From: Neobacillus cucumis
GTDB taxonomy: Bacteria; Bacillota; Bacilli; Bacillales; Cytobacillaceae
Reading direction: 5' to 3'
DNA: 64,000 nt
Assembly: GCF_016908975.1 (NCBI RefSeq)
Contig: NZ_JAFBEX010000007.1
Coordinates: 124,001 to 188,000, forward strand
Every line of letters begins with the position of its first letter. Positions within the stretch are counted from its first letter, which is position 1. This document shows positions 19,411 to 28,641 of this stretch, one piece after another. A model generated the notes under the pieces. That model had not been told where the DNA came from. It saw only the letters and a program-made list of their open reading frames with translations, and made no database searches. The position numbers and the translations under genes are program-made.

Positions 19411-19448
19411 AAAAATGGACGTATGCATGTGCATACGTCCATTTTTTA
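19411..19448. terminator. bidirectional terminator
   Basis: A near-perfect stem of about 17 bp (AAAAATGGACGTATGCA and its complement) with a 2-nt gap, between the convergent thiC and MFS genes. Confidence 0.85.
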
Positions 19449-20951
19449 TTATTGTAGTTGTGGAACTTTTTTAACGGCTTTCTTTTGCATTGGTGCTTCT
19501 TCCTTTTTACCAGACTTCCGAATAAAGAAAGCTAAAATAAACGCCGCAATCGATAAATAGGTTGCAATCATAAAGGCATCATCAATCCCCATCACGGTTC
19601 CCTGCTTGATTGCCAAAGCCAAATGTGCCTTATCCGTTGGGGAAATTTTTTCTTGGTTCATGATGGACTTTACATGCGCTTCCCCTTGATTAGTCATAAT
19701 CGAGACAAAAAAGGCCATACCAACTGCTCCAGCAACCATCCTTAATGTATTGACCATAGCCGTCCCATAACGATTTAAACTTAGTCCCAAGTCATTTAAA
19801 CCTGCCGTAAAGATTGGCATCATCAGGATGGACATCCCAAACATTCTAATTGTGTAGACCCATATAACGTACGAATAGGACGTATTCGTTTGTAGTTTTG
19901 TCAGGGCATACGTCGTCACAATTGTAATCGCCAACCCGATTATCGCTAACCATTTTGCACCATACCTATCAAACAGCTTGCCTGTGATAGGTGACATGAC
20001 TCCCATTACAATCCCGCCCGGGAGGAGCACAAAACCTGCTTGAAGTGGCGTGAAACCATGGATATTTTGCATATAAATAGGCATTAAAATCATGCCAGAG
20101 AACATGGCCATGGTAACAATAACGTTAATAATCGTCGTTAACGTAAATAATCGATACTTAAAAATCCTGAATTCTAATATTGGATGGCCTACCTTTAATT
20201 GGCGCCACACAAATAATATTAGGCTCACACCGCCAACGATAAACAAGGTCACCACTTCAGGGTCTGTCCAGCCCTTTGTTCCACCTGTTGAAAAGCCATA
20301 AAGTAAACCGCCAAATCCAATGGTTGATAAAATCACGCCAAGGACATCTAATTTTGGACGTCTCGTTTCGGTTACATTTTTCACCAGAAAAATTGCAGCT
20401 AGAAAGTCAATTAGTGCAACAGGTGCGATGATGTAAAACATCGTATGCCAGGAATAGGTCTCAATAATCCAACCTGCCCAAGTCGGGCCAATGGCAGGAG
20501 CAAAGTTCATTGCAACGCCAAAAATTCCCATCGCAAACCCGCGGCGCTCAATCGGGAAGATGGTAAAAATCACATTCGTGATTAATGGGAAAAGAATCCC
20601 AGCGCCAATTGCTTGAATAACACGTCCTATTAAAATGATGGAAAAGGAAGGTGCAATCGCACAAATAAAGGTACCAATGGCAAAGACCCCCATGGAAAAT
20701 AAAAATAATTGCCGAGTGGTATATCTCTCCATCAAGAACGCTGTAACAGGAATAACAATCCCGTTTGTTAACATGAAAATCGTACTTAACCAGTTTGCGG
20801 TAGCGGCTGAAATATCAAAAGACTCCATAATTCTTGGCAACGCCACATTAATGACCGTTTGATTTAAAAATGCCACAAAGGCCCCCGCTAATAACACCGC
20901 AAAAATAGGTGTTGTTCGAATCGATCGACTAGTTGTTTCTGTATTACCCAA
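19449..20951 (-). CDS. MFS drug exporter, DHA2 (14-helix) family
   Basis: 500 residues and about 14 membrane helices. It is a paralogue of the pump at 10600-12108, sharing the VALPRIMESFD-type first loop, motif C (GVAMNFAPAIGPTWAGWIIE) and the GLLYGFSTGGTKGW segment. It resembles LmrB/EmrB proton-driven exporters. The C-terminus is lysine-rich. Unlike the first pump it has no adjacent regulator. An AGGGAGGATTTTTTA-like ribosome site lies before the ATG. The substrate is unknown. Confidence 0.9.
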   Translation of the reverse strand: MGNTETTSRSIRTTPIFAVLLAGAFVAFLNQTVINVALPRIMESFDISAATANWLSTIFMLTNGIVIPVTAFLMERYTTRQLFLFSMGVFAIGTFICAIAPSFSIILIGRVIQAIGAGILFPLITNVIFTIFPIERRGFAMGIFGVAMNFAPAIGPTWAGWIIETYSWHTMFYIIAPVALIDFLAAIFLVKNVTETRRPKLDVLGVILSTIGFGGLLYGFSTGGTKGWTDPEVVTLFIVGGVSLILFVWRQLKVGHPILEFRIFKYRLFTLTTIINVIVTMAMFSGMILMPIYMQNIHGFTPLQAGFVLLPGGIVMGVMSPITGKLFDRYGAKWLAIIGLAITIVTTYALTKLQTNTSYSYVIWVYTIRMFGMSILMMPIFTAGLNDLGLSLNRYGTAMVNTLRMVAGAVGMAFFVSIMTNQGEAHVKSIMNQEKISPTDKAHLALAIKQGTVMGIDDAFMIATYLSIAAFILAFFIRKSGKKEEAPMQKKAVKKVPQLQ

Positions 20952-21011
20952 TTAAAAAATCCTCCCTTAGTATAGTAATTATAGTATGTGAATAAAAGGG
21001 AAAAATGAATC

Positions 21012-21089
21012 ACGGGGACGGTTCCTTTGATTCCCGAATCAAGGGGACGGTTCTTCCGCTTCCCAGGAAGCAGGAGAACCGTCCCCTTG
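21012..21089. repeat. GGGGACGGTTC hairpin repeat
   Basis: Two GGGGACGGTTC units, the second folding with GAACCGTCCCC about 20 nt away. The same core recurs in the hairpin at 22261-22316. It lies between convergent-side ends of the second aldo/keto reductase and the MFS leader and could stop transcription. Confidence 0.7.
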
Positions 21090-21096
21090 CTCCTTC

Positions 21097-21939
21097 TTAA
21101 AATTCTTCGTAGGTAGCTGGATCTTGGTTGTTTATTCTTCCATCTGGGCGTGTTAGACCTGAAATGAGGTTCATTTCTGTTTCGTTTAGTGAAAAGTCAA
21201 AAATCGAGATATTTTCCAGTTGTCGCTCATAGGAAGCAGATTTCGGTATGGAGATTGCCCCTAATTGAAAATGCCATCGCAAAATCACTTGTGAGATGGA
21301 TTTATTATGCTGTTCAGCAATCTGCTTAAGAGTCTCATTTTCTAACACTTCATTTGCTCGAGCTAAAGGACTCCATGATTCCGTGATAATGTGATGTTTC
21401 TCGTGCCATCTTCTTTGAGACTCCTGATTGAAATACGGGTGTAATTCGATTTGGTTCATGCTCGGTTTGACACCCGTTTCCTTTTCTAAACGCTCAATAT
21501 GTTCGGGTAAAAAATTACAAACACCTATTGAACGAATCATTCCCCATTTTTGGGCGTCAATTAAGGCCTGCCATGCCTCCACATATGTGTCCTGTCTTGG
21601 ATTTGGCCAATGAATGAGATAGACATCATAATAATCTAAATTTGCCCGATATAACGATTCTTGGATGGTGGTAACAGCATTGTCATAATTTTGATAACGC
21701 CCCGGCAGTTTGGAAGTAATCTTTAACTCTTCTCTTGAAACCGAACTGCGTCTAACCGCTTCCCCTACCGTACCTTCATTTTCATAATTATAAGCAGAAT
21801 CTATTAATCTATAACCCATATCAATGGCACTAAGGATTGAATTGACCCCCTCATTCCCTTTCAGTTTATATGTTCCAAGTCCGACAACAGGTATTGTAAG
21901 CCCGTCATTCAAAGTTATTTCTGGAATCCCCATGCTCAT
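21097..21939 (-). CDS. aldo/keto reductase
   Basis: 280 residues, an NADPH-dependent TIM-barrel reductase of the same family as 14152-14976 but clearly diverged. The catalytic tetrad is Asp47, Tyr52, Lys77 and His110 (YLIHWPNP). SIPKSASYERQLENISIFDF is the cofactor-phosphate loop. AAAGGAGTGATGAAGA precedes the ATG. It stands alone between hairpins. The substrate is not predictable. Confidence 0.87.
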   Translation of the reverse strand: MSMGIPEITLNDGLTIPVVGLGTYKLKGNEGVNSILSAIDMGYRLIDSAYNYENEGTVGEAVRRSSVSREELKITSKLPGRYQNYDNAVTTIQESLYRANLDYYDVYLIHWPNPRQDTYVEAWQALIDAQKWGMIRSIGVCNFLPEHIERLEKETGVKPSMNQIELHPYFNQESQRRWHEKHHIITESWSPLARANEVLENETLKQIAEQHNKSISQVILRWHFQLGAISIPKSASYERQLENISIFDFSLNETEMNLISGLTRPDGRINNQDPATYEEF

Positions 21940-22096
21940 TCTTCATCACTCCTTTAAGTCATAACTTAAAATTTACCATAAAAATCAATAAAATTCATTC
22001 ATTTAGATTCCCGAACAAATTGCGAGAAATACTTTTTCTTCATTGTGGGTAAAATACACATTACAAACTATATCTCCACGAAAGAAGGGATTTTAA

Positions 22097-22252
22097 ATGA
22101 TTTGGACCATTATTGGTTTACTACTATTATTTTGGATCATTGGGCTAATATTTCATATTGCAGGGGGACTCATTCACCTACTACTGGTAGTTGCAGTCGT
22201 AGTATTAATTTTTAAATTTATTTCCGGCAGAGGGAAGAATAGAGCCTCATAA
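22097..22252 (+). CDS. lmo0937-family small membrane protein
   Basis: 51 residues: MIWTIIGLLLLFWIIGLIFH, then a glycine hinge (IAGGLIH), a second hydrophobic helix and the tail FISGRGKNRAS. This pattern is the lmo0937 family of small Firmicute membrane proteins, of unknown function and often stress-induced. GAAGGGATTTTAA precedes the ATG. Confidence 0.8.
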   Translation: MIWTIIGLLLLFWIIGLIFHIAGGLIHLLLVVAVVVLIFKFISGRGKNRAS

Positions 22253-22260
22253 TAAAAGGT

Positions 22261-22316
22261 AAGCATGGGGACGGTTCTCGTGCTTCTTTGGAAGCATGAG
22301 AACCGTCCCCATGCTT
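22261..22316. repeat. GGGGACGGTTCTC hairpin repeat
   Basis: A 26-bp stem with one mismatch (AAGCATGGGGACGGTTCTCG side and its complement) and a 4-nt loop, directly after the lmo0937-type gene. It shares its core with the repeat at 21012-21089. It probably serves as terminator or RNA stabiliser. Confidence 0.75.
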
Positions 22317-22349
22317 CCGACGTTTACTATTATTAAGGGTGTGGTTTCA

Positions 22350-23189
22350 TTGAGAAAATGGATCTTCCTTAGTGTTTTGTTATTTTTTACCGTTTTGACC
22401 TTTCAAGAAAATGCTACTGCTGCTATTAAAACCCGTGAAGAATATGAAAAAACAGGGCATGTATTTTGGGAGATTAACACAAATGATAAACTGGTGGCGC
22501 TGACCTTTGATGACGGTCCCCATCCGATTTTCACACCAGAAATTCTTGATATCTTAGCAAGATATCATGCGAAAGCGACCTTTTTTGTCGCTGGGAACAA
22601 AGTGGAAAGATTTCCTGAGGTACTAAAAAGAGAAGTAAAAGAAGGGCACGAAATTGCCAATCATACTTTCCATCATGTATATGGGAATCATATCACCTCT
22701 TCAAAACTTACTCTCGAATTAGAAGAAACAGATAAAATAATTCAAAAATATATTGGCTTTAAACCCTCACTCTATCGTCCTGTTGGAGGAATTTACAATG
22801 ATACGGTCATTAATACCGCCATTAAAAACGGAAAAGAAGTAGTCCTCTGGTCATGGGATCAAGATTCTCGCGATTGGACCAATCCACCTGCAAGCCAAAT
22901 TTGCCGAACGATCACAAAAGGAGTAAGACCCGGAAATATCATTCTTTTTCATGATTGGCATGGCAGTGAATTTTCGAAAAAATGTTCAACCGTCAAAGCA
23001 TTAGATACCGTTTTAAGTTATCTATATAAGAACGGTTATAAATCTGTGACGGTGTCTGAATTGCTGTACCACTCAGCAAAAATCATACCTGATTCTTTTC
23101 AAGTTTATCCTGTTAGAAGAAAAACGTCCCACGTGGATGTAATGATAAATAACTATTCATCACAACAAATAAACCCTATTTCCAAATAA
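22350..23189 (+). CDS. secreted polysaccharide deacetylase (NodB fold)
   Basis: 279 residues from TTG 22350, chosen because GGGTGTGGTTTCA precedes it and it gives a clean signal peptide (KWIFLSVLLFFTVLTF). All NodB motifs are visible: TFDDGPH (52-58), HTFHH (105-109) with metal-binding histidines, RPVGG, SWDQDSRDW and ILFHDW. It should remove acetyl groups from cell-wall or exopolysaccharide amino sugars outside the membrane. RPVGG departs from the common RPPYG. The closest B. subtilis type is YxkH/PdaA-like; the exact substrate is open. Confidence 0.87.
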   Translation: MRKWIFLSVLLFFTVLTFQENATAAIKTREEYEKTGHVFWEINTNDKLVALTFDDGPHPIFTPEILDILARYHAKATFFVAGNKVERFPEVLKREVKEGHEIANHTFHHVYGNHITSSKLTLELEETDKIIQKYIGFKPSLYRPVGGIYNDTVINTAIKNGKEVVLWSWDQDSRDWTNPPASQICRTITKGVRPGNIILFHDWHGSEFSKKCSTVKALDTVLSYLYKNGYKSVTVSELLYHSAKIIPDSFQVYPVRRKTSHVDVMINNYSSQQINPISK

Positions 23190-23204
23190 GAAATAGGGTT
23201 TATT
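23171..23204. terminator. bidirectional terminator
   Basis: A 12-bp stem (AAACCCTATTTC with its complement) and 7-nt loop, overlapping the deacetylase stop and lying beside the end of the convergent oxidoreductase. Confidence 0.75.
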
Positions 23205-23207
23205 AGA

Positions 23208-24785
23208 TTATTGTGCCAAAAGCTTCTTTGCCACAATATAGCCCGACCCGCCGTTCACTCCATGACCAGGCCAGGTGGCGGCACCGAGCATATAGACATT
23301 TGGTATAGCAGTTTGATGACCTGGCTGCCCTGGTAAGGGTCTAAACAGATAACTCTGCGCCAAGTCATGTGCCCCTCCGTATGGATCCCCAGGCCCTGAA
23401 TTCGGATTAAATCTAGCAATCTTGTCCGGTGTAACAACATATTTACCAATAATCGCACTCGGAATATTAGGGATATGGTTACTTACGACTTCAAATACCC
23501 GTTCTGTAAATCGCTCGGTTAAATCCTTTGTCCATGTTCCCTCTCTGACATCGATTTGGCCAGCCGCATCCCCGCGCGGACGGACCGGTACTTCTAACAC
23601 TTGAATACGCATGATGGCCTTTCCGGCGGGAGCACGCGTTGGATCCAAGTTCGTTGAGCAGTCGACTGTAAAGGTCGGTTTAACAGGCAAAAGATCGGCC
23701 GCCCCTTGAGCAATGGCTAACGTAAACCCATCAAGTCCGTCTGTCAGATGCGGCTGTCCGACACGGATAAATCGTTCATCCGGCCACTTCGGCGGCTCAC
23801 TAAGAGCTAAGTGAATCTGCACACAGCCGCGCCCATAGCGGAACTTTTCGGCCTGGGCACGAAGCGGTGGTGATATTTCAGTATCCTTTAAGAGAGAGAG
23901 ATAAAGTTGATCAGGAGTGGTGGTCGCGACAACCGCCTGACCAGCGAAAAACTTCCTTCCCTTAGCTGTCCGGACACCAACCGCTTTGCCGTTTTCCACT
24001 AAAATCCGTTCGACAAGTGTGTCTGTAAGAATTTCCCCGCCTTGATCCTTAATAAGTTGGGCTAAAGCTTGGGCCAATTTCTCACTGCCGCCTTCAGGAA
24101 TCGGCATACCGCCGCCCATCAATGCCATGGTGGTTAGAGGAACCCAAATACCGCTTCCAACTTCATCCGGCGTACGCCCAAGATGTGTAACCCAGGAAGC
24201 GAGCATCGCGCGGGTTACAGGAGAATGGAGTGAACTCACTGTGTTACGAGCCGTCGTAACAAGTGACACAGCGAAAGAAGAATAACCTGCTCCACCCTCT
24301 TCATGGAGCAATCGATTGATAATCGGTGTCGCTTCAGGACTAGATAGATCCATATTAAACAAACCAAATACGTCATTCACATATGGATTTATCTGTTCAA
24401 ACATGCCGGCTAATGTCGCTCCGTCTCCAGGTGAAAGCCGTTCAGCTTCTTCCATCAATGCATGAAATGCGGTCGGAAGAACCGCTGTCCGACCGTCTTC
24501 CAATGAAATACCTGTTGGCAAATCAGTATTTAAATACCGTAACCCTCTCTTCTCTAGGTCCTCTCTTAATTCAGCATAGGCAGGTCCCGTCGTAAATAGA
24601 GGATGTGCTGCTGCAAAAACATCATGTTTAAAGCCTGGAAGCGTCAGCTCCTCTGTCCGCAAGAAACCGCCTGGACGGTCATTTTTCTCTAACATTAAGA
24701 CGCTCCGCCCTGCACGGGTTAAGTAAGCAGCCGCTATTAAAGCATTATGCCCACTGCCAATGAGAATCACATCAAATTTATCCAT
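23208..24785 (-). CDS. FAD-dependent oxidoreductase, phytoene-desaturase (CrtI/COG1233) type
   Basis: 525 residues. The N-terminus has the dinucleotide fold IGSGHNALIAAAYLTRAG followed by EKNDRPGGFLRTEE. The C-terminal FAD segment is VYMLGAATWPGHGVNGGSGY. This matches the CrtI-related group that includes PYROXD2-like proteins, not the classical carotenoid gene clusters, and no crtB or crtM gene is nearby. The DNA is visibly GC-richer than its neighbours (many GCC/CCG/GGC codons), which suggests acquisition by transfer. The substrate is unknown. Confidence 0.82.
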   Translation of the reverse strand: MDKFDVILIGSGHNALIAAAYLTRAGRSVLMLEKNDRPGGFLRTEELTLPGFKHDVFAAAHPLFTTGPAYAELREDLEKRGLRYLNTDLPTGISLEDGRTAVLPTAFHALMEEAERLSPGDGATLAGMFEQINPYVNDVFGLFNMDLSSPEATPIINRLLHEEGGAGYSSFAVSLVTTARNTVSSLHSPVTRAMLASWVTHLGRTPDEVGSGIWVPLTTMALMGGGMPIPEGGSEKLAQALAQLIKDQGGEILTDTLVERILVENGKAVGVRTAKGRKFFAGQAVVATTTPDQLYLSLLKDTEISPPLRAQAEKFRYGRGCVQIHLALSEPPKWPDERFIRVGQPHLTDGLDGFTLAIAQGAADLLPVKPTFTVDCSTNLDPTRAPAGKAIMRIQVLEVPVRPRGDAAGQIDVREGTWTKDLTERFTERVFEVVSNHIPNIPSAIIGKYVVTPDKIARFNPNSGPGDPYGGAHDLAQSYLFRPLPGQPGHQTAIPNVYMLGAATWPGHGVNGGSGYIVAKKLLAQ

Positions 24786-24918
24786 CCTATCTCTCCTTCG
24801 AAAGGCTAAGTCTACCTAAAAAGGTATATTCTAGGAGATGGATACTAAGTACTAAATCTAGTAAAAATCATCTAAAAATTGATTGACAATCCCTAATAGA
24901 CTCTCAGAAACCTACTCA

Positions 24919-24955
24919 AAAAGCACCAGGTTTAAAAACACCTGACGCCCTTTTT
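24919..24955 (-). terminator. terminator after DUF3231 gene 1
   Basis: On the minus strand a GCGTCAGGT/ACCTGGTGC stem with G-T pairs, followed by TTTTTG. Confidence 0.55.
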
Positions 24956-24970
24956 TAGTACTTCTTTACA

Positions 24971-25966
24971 TTACTTATTCTCTAAGTCTTTTCGACTTAC
25001 AGCCATCGGAGGCTGCTCCATCCATTTATTTTTTATCATTAAATTCATACCATCATCAGCAAATGTCAGCATTTCTGTTATGAGTTTGGAGTATTTCATT
25101 CCTACATCCCTGCGCATAATAGTTGCTAAACTAAAACCATATTGTTCAATTCCCGCTCCAGCCATAATAGCACCATGGAACATGATGAGTTTGTCGGAAA
25201 ATGGTGATTCGGTTGAATCAGATATATATGTATACCAAGGAGAAGCACTGGATAAATCCTCTTTTTCTAGAAGGGTCCGTAATTCTTTTAAAGTCTTTGT
25301 GCTTATTTCTTTCCCTCTTATTAAGTAATCCCTTAAGTCCTTTGATTTGACCACCTGTGAAAAACCAATCATTAATGTTTTTACAATTTCAAGTGTCTGG
25401 ATATTAAAAAAAAGATTCGTGATTTCTAACGATGTTAGCATTCTTTTTTCGCCTAGAAACCCTTTTAAATATCCTAGCTTCTCGATCATCTCTGGATGGG
25501 ATGCATCAGGAATATATGGTGCTCTAACATATAGGCCCATAGATAACAGCAGCTCTTTTGTTCTTGAATTCAACTCTGAGGATGAACTTATGCATTCTTT
25601 ATAAAACTCATGAACATCCTCGCGGGCAACCATCGAAAGGGCTTTCGAGTAATACGATAATCCCAAATTGGCTAAATGATGAAGGTAAAAAAGAACAAAC
25701 TCATCTGAAAACAACCTTGGTGCATTTAGGCTTACATCTTCATCATTAAAACCAATTGGAACTGGATAATTTTCTTTTGATAAGGTCTCAGCAGCAAACT
25801 TTGTATGGATCTTGGATAACTCTAATGCATATGTTAATAGTTCAGCTATTTTTTTGTCTTCACATTTTTCTAAATAGTAGGTTAAACAACAAATTGCCAT
25901 ACTATCAACCATATAGTTAACCCATATAAAGCTTTTTTCCGAAGCAGTTAAGTGTACGCTTCCCAT
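24971..25966 (-). CDS. DUF3231 protein 1
   Basis: 331 residues in two similar halves, each an all-helical bundle: LTASEKSFIWVNYMVDSMAI in the first and LTSLEITNLFFNIQTLEIVK in the second, each followed by a DLRDYL/KIAELL-type helix and a ...SDEFVLFYLHH/FSDKLIMFHGA segment. This is the DUF3231 layout common in Bacilli, of unknown function, with a ferritin-like feel. No membrane helix or signal peptide. A paralogue lies at 29532-30536. Confidence 0.85.
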   Translation of the reverse strand: MGSVHLTASEKSFIWVNYMVDSMAICCLTYYLEKCEDKKIAELLTYALELSKIHTKFAAETLSKENYPVPIGFNDEDVSLNAPRLFSDEFVLFYLHHLANLGLSYYSKALSMVAREDVHEFYKECISSSSELNSRTKELLLSMGLYVRAPYIPDASHPEMIEKLGYLKGFLGEKRMLTSLEITNLFFNIQTLEIVKTLMIGFSQVVKSKDLRDYLIRGKEISTKTLKELRTLLEKEDLSSASPWYTYISDSTESPFSDKLIMFHGAIMAGAGIEQYGFSLATIMRRDVGMKYSKLITEMLTFADDGMNLMIKNKWMEQPPMAVSRKDLENK

Positions 25967-26030
25967 GTTGCACCCCTAAACAATTTTGATTGATTTAGTT
26001 TTTGTCAAACATGGTATTTTATTCAAGTCG

Positions 26031-26062
26031 AAAAAAGAGAGTGATACGCGTGTAACACTCCT
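26031..26062 (-). terminator. terminator after the TauE/SafE gene
   Basis: On the minus strand a GAGTG...CACTC stem with further partial pairing, followed by TCTTTTTT. Confidence 0.5.
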
Positions 26063-26085
26063 CAAAGACTCCTATTTGTCCAAAA

Positions 26086-26853
26086 TTAATGAAGATAATC
26101 ATAGGTATTTTTTGCTAACAATAAGAAAGTAACGACAATAAACAATGCCCGGACATAACCACTTCCTTGCTTGATGGCAAATTTCGAGCCGCAAAAAGCC
26201 CCAGCAAATTGCGCCAATCCCATTGGAATTCCATAAGCAAAATTCACTTGCCCTAAAATAATAAACATAAGGAGCGCTGCAATATTACTGCCGAAGTTTA
26301 AAAATTTGGCATTCCCCGCAGCCTTTAAAAAGTCAAAGCCAATCATTAAAAAAGCAAAGATTAAAAATGAACCAGTTCCAGGACCGATAAAACCATCATA
26401 AAAACCAATCGCAAAAATAAGTAGCATAAAAATCGTTAAATGACGGAAAGATAATTTTTTATTAGTTGTTTCACTGCCCCAATTCTTTTTGAAAATAGAA
26501 TAAATGGCCACTGCCGCGAGCATGACAAGCATTAACGGCTTCAGGACTTCCGGGTCCAATAAATGAACAGTCCAAGCGCCGATGATCGAGCCGATAAAGG
26601 TTAACGGAAATAACTTATAAACTGACTTGAAGTCAATTTTCCCAGAGCGATAAAACATAATGGTACTCGTTAATGAGCCAATGGTTCCCGCTAATTTATT
26701 AGTGGCAACCGCTGCCGCTGGCGGCAAACCTGTAAATAATAACGTCGGCAGCGCAATCAGCCCGCCTCCGCCAACTACCGAATCAATAAATGCGGCTAAA
26801 AAGCCAAATACAATTAAAATAACTAATAACGATGGATCTAAATTAAATGGCAT
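26086..26853 (-). CDS. TauE/SafE-family membrane transporter
   Basis: 255 residues with about eight membrane helices. The signature GFLAAFIDSVVGGGGLIALP in the first helix and GFYDGFIGPGTGSFLIF in the second half mark the sulfite/organosulfonate exporter family (E. coli YfcA type). It may export sulfite or another anion. It is not next to the sulfur genes at 36.9-45 kb, so a link to them is only possible. AGAAGGTTAGATAG precedes the ATG. Confidence 0.88.
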   Translation of the reverse strand: MPFNLDPSLLVILIVFGFLAAFIDSVVGGGGLIALPTLLFTGLPPAAAVATNKLAGTIGSLTSTIMFYRSGKIDFKSVYKLFPLTFIGSIIGAWTVHLLDPEVLKPLMLVMLAAVAIYSIFKKNWGSETTNKKLSFRHLTIFMLLIFAIGFYDGFIGPGTGSFLIFAFLMIGFDFLKAAGNAKFLNFGSNIAALLMFIILGQVNFAYGIPMGLAQFAGAFCGSKFAIKQGSGYVRALFIVVTFLLLAKNTYDYLH

Positions 26854-26915
26854 CTATCTAACCTTCTCTCTTTTAACTATTGAAATAGTAGCTAAAGTTT
26901 TAATTCCTGTAAATA

Positions 26916-26962
26916 GTTATCTTAAAAAAAAGATAACGAGGGCTGCCCTTGTTACCTTTTTA
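26916..26962 (+). promoter_or_regulatory. attenuator-like overlapping hairpins before the 73-residue gene
   Basis: GTTATCTT pairs with AAGATAAC across six A residues. The second arm also starts a larger hairpin (AGATAACGAGGG with CCCTTGTTACCT) that ends in TTTTT. On the plus strand the first pairing would exclude the terminator, the geometry of an attenuator. The hairpin could also work on the minus strand. Confidence 0.4.
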
Positions 26963-27066
26963 AAAATTTCATTTTAGTTTTTAAATTTGGTCTCTAATTT
27001 AGCAACCTTCATATATTTTAGATAAAGATTTTATCTACTATTTAAATGAAATTAGGTGAGACCAAC

Positions 27067-27288
27067 ATGTTTGCTGTTCATTTTTTTGAAAACAAAAACC
27101 TTTTGTTAAGCCAGCTCCTAAACACTGTACCCGCTGTTGGGGAACAATTAAAAATTAAAGGACGTAAAGGAACGATTTTAGGTGTTACCAATGTAGAAGA
27201 TAATAAGTATCATGTACAGGTGGAGTTAGAGAAAGTAACGAAAGGAAAAACTGCTGTAGTCGACCAATCAAAAAAGAGAAAACGCTAG
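27067..27288 (+). CDS. small KOW/SH3-like protein, 73 residues
   Basis: The frame starts MFAVHFFENKNLLLSQLLNT, then VGEQLKIKGRKGTILGVTNV and YHVQVELEKV, with a basic tail (SKKRKR). The middle looks like a small beta-barrel similar to KOW or DUF2187 proteins, an inference from alternating hydrophobic residues. ATG 27067 follows AGGTGAGACCAAC. A terminator follows. No function is known. Confidence 0.65.
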   Translation: MFAVHFFENKNLLLSQLLNTVPAVGEQLKIKGRKGTILGVTNVEDNKYHVQVELEKVTKGKTAVVDQSKKRKR

Positions 27289-27340
27289 TGTCTGGGTATC
27301 TAGTCGATTGATTATACGTGGAAGGACTTTAAATAAATGG

Positions 27341-27381
27341 ATACCAGAGTATACTCATGGAGTACTCTGGTATTTTTGTTT
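27341..27381. terminator. bidirectional terminator
   Basis: An 11-bp stem (ATACCAGAGTA paired with TACTCTGGTAT) and 11-nt loop, followed by TTTTTGTTTTTT, between convergent genes. Confidence 0.75.
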
Positions 27382-27429
27382 TTTAAGGAAAAGCTTCAGT
27401 AACTCAAATACAACCCACAACCTTGTTTT

Positions 27430-28455
27430 CTACAGCAACCTCTTTAATTGGTCTATAAACCCGAGAACCTCTTCCTCTTTTGTCGCCCATGAAGTCACCA
27501 ACCGAATCGCTGAGTAGTCAGTATCAACCTTCTCCCAAATATGGAACGAATACTTATTCGCAAGCTCAGCAATTACTGAATTAGGCAAAATCGGAAAAAG
27601 CTGATTAGAGGGAGAATGCGTTAGGAACCTAACGTTTGCATTGGTCAAAGCACCCCTAAGAATCCCGGACATCTTATTGGCATGCAAAGCCAAATCAAAA
27701 AACAAATTGTCTTTAAACAATTCAAAAAATTGAATCCCTAATAATCTACCCTTCGCCAATAGGGCTCCTTTTTGCTTGATATGATAGCGAAAATCTTCCT
27801 TCAGCGAGCCTCGGCAAATGACTAAAGCCTCACCCAACAATGCCCCATTCTTCGTTCCGCCAATATAAAATGCATCAACAAGCTCAGGTAAATCACTTAA
27901 TGTAAGATCATTTTCGTCAGAGCAAAGTGCAGAACCAAGTCGTGCCCCATCCATATATAAGATTAGATTATTCTCACGACAAAAATGGCTTAACAATTGC
28001 AACTCATCTTTTTTATAAATAGAGCCGATTTCTGTGGAATTTGATATGTAGACCAGCTTAGGTTTTACCATATGTTCATCCGGATGACCCTCTAAAATGG
28101 CTTTCACACCGGCAGGCGTAAGCTTTCCATGTTTCGATTCAACAGAGAGAATCTTATGACCCGTTGCCTCGATTGCTCCTGTTTCATGACCCAGAATATG
28201 TCCAGTGCCAGCTGATATAGCAGCTTCATGAGGTCTTAAAAAAGCCGAAATAGCAATTAAATTTGTTTGTGTCCCCCCTGTTAAAAGGTGAATATCTACA
28301 TCGGTCCGACCCAATTTATTCTTTATATGCTCTATTGCTTTTAACGAATAATAATCCTCTCCGTAACCTTCCTCTTGAACCAAATTGGACTCCATCAATG
28401 CCTTTAAGATGAGTGGATGTGCTCCTTCACTGTAATCATTTTTAAAGCTGTACAT
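27430..28455 (-). CDS. threonine aldolase-family PLP enzyme
   Basis: 341 residues, a fold-type I PLP enzyme of the low-specificity L-threonine aldolase group, which cleaves threonine or allo-threonine to glycine and acetaldehyde. Visible motifs are FKNDYSEGAHP, the PLP-stacking region LTGGTQTN, MDGARLGSAL and the lysine-bearing IGGTKNGALLGEA. ATG 28455 follows GGGGGAACGAAA; the start at 28518 lacks a ribosome site. Monocistronic, ending at a bidirectional terminator. Confidence 0.87.
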   Translation of the reverse strand: MYSFKNDYSEGAHPLILKALMESNLVQEEGYGEDYYSLKAIEHIKNKLGRTDVDIHLLTGGTQTNLIAISAFLRPHEAAISAGTGHILGHETGAIEATGHKILSVESKHGKLTPAGVKAILEGHPDEHMVKPKLVYISNSTEIGSIYKKDELQLLSHFCRENNLILYMDGARLGSALCSDENDLTLSDLPELVDAFYIGGTKNGALLGEALVICRGSLKEDFRYHIKQKGALLAKGRLLGIQFFELFKDNLFFDLALHANKMSGILRGALTNANVRFLTHSPSNQLFPILPNSVIAELANKYSFHIWEKVDTDYSAIRLVTSWATKEEEVLGFIDQLKRLL

Positions 28456-28641
28456 TTTCGTTCCCCCGTTATTATCTTGATAATTACATTCCATTTTCAA
28501 TCGTTCATCATCCGTCAATTTTTATTCTGTTTCCCATCCCCTGCTTTCCAATTCAATATTTACCTCCGTCTGTCATCGAATACTTCAACCAAAATAGGTG
28601 ACGATATATTTGTAACACATTATTTTAAGGGAGTGAAGTTT

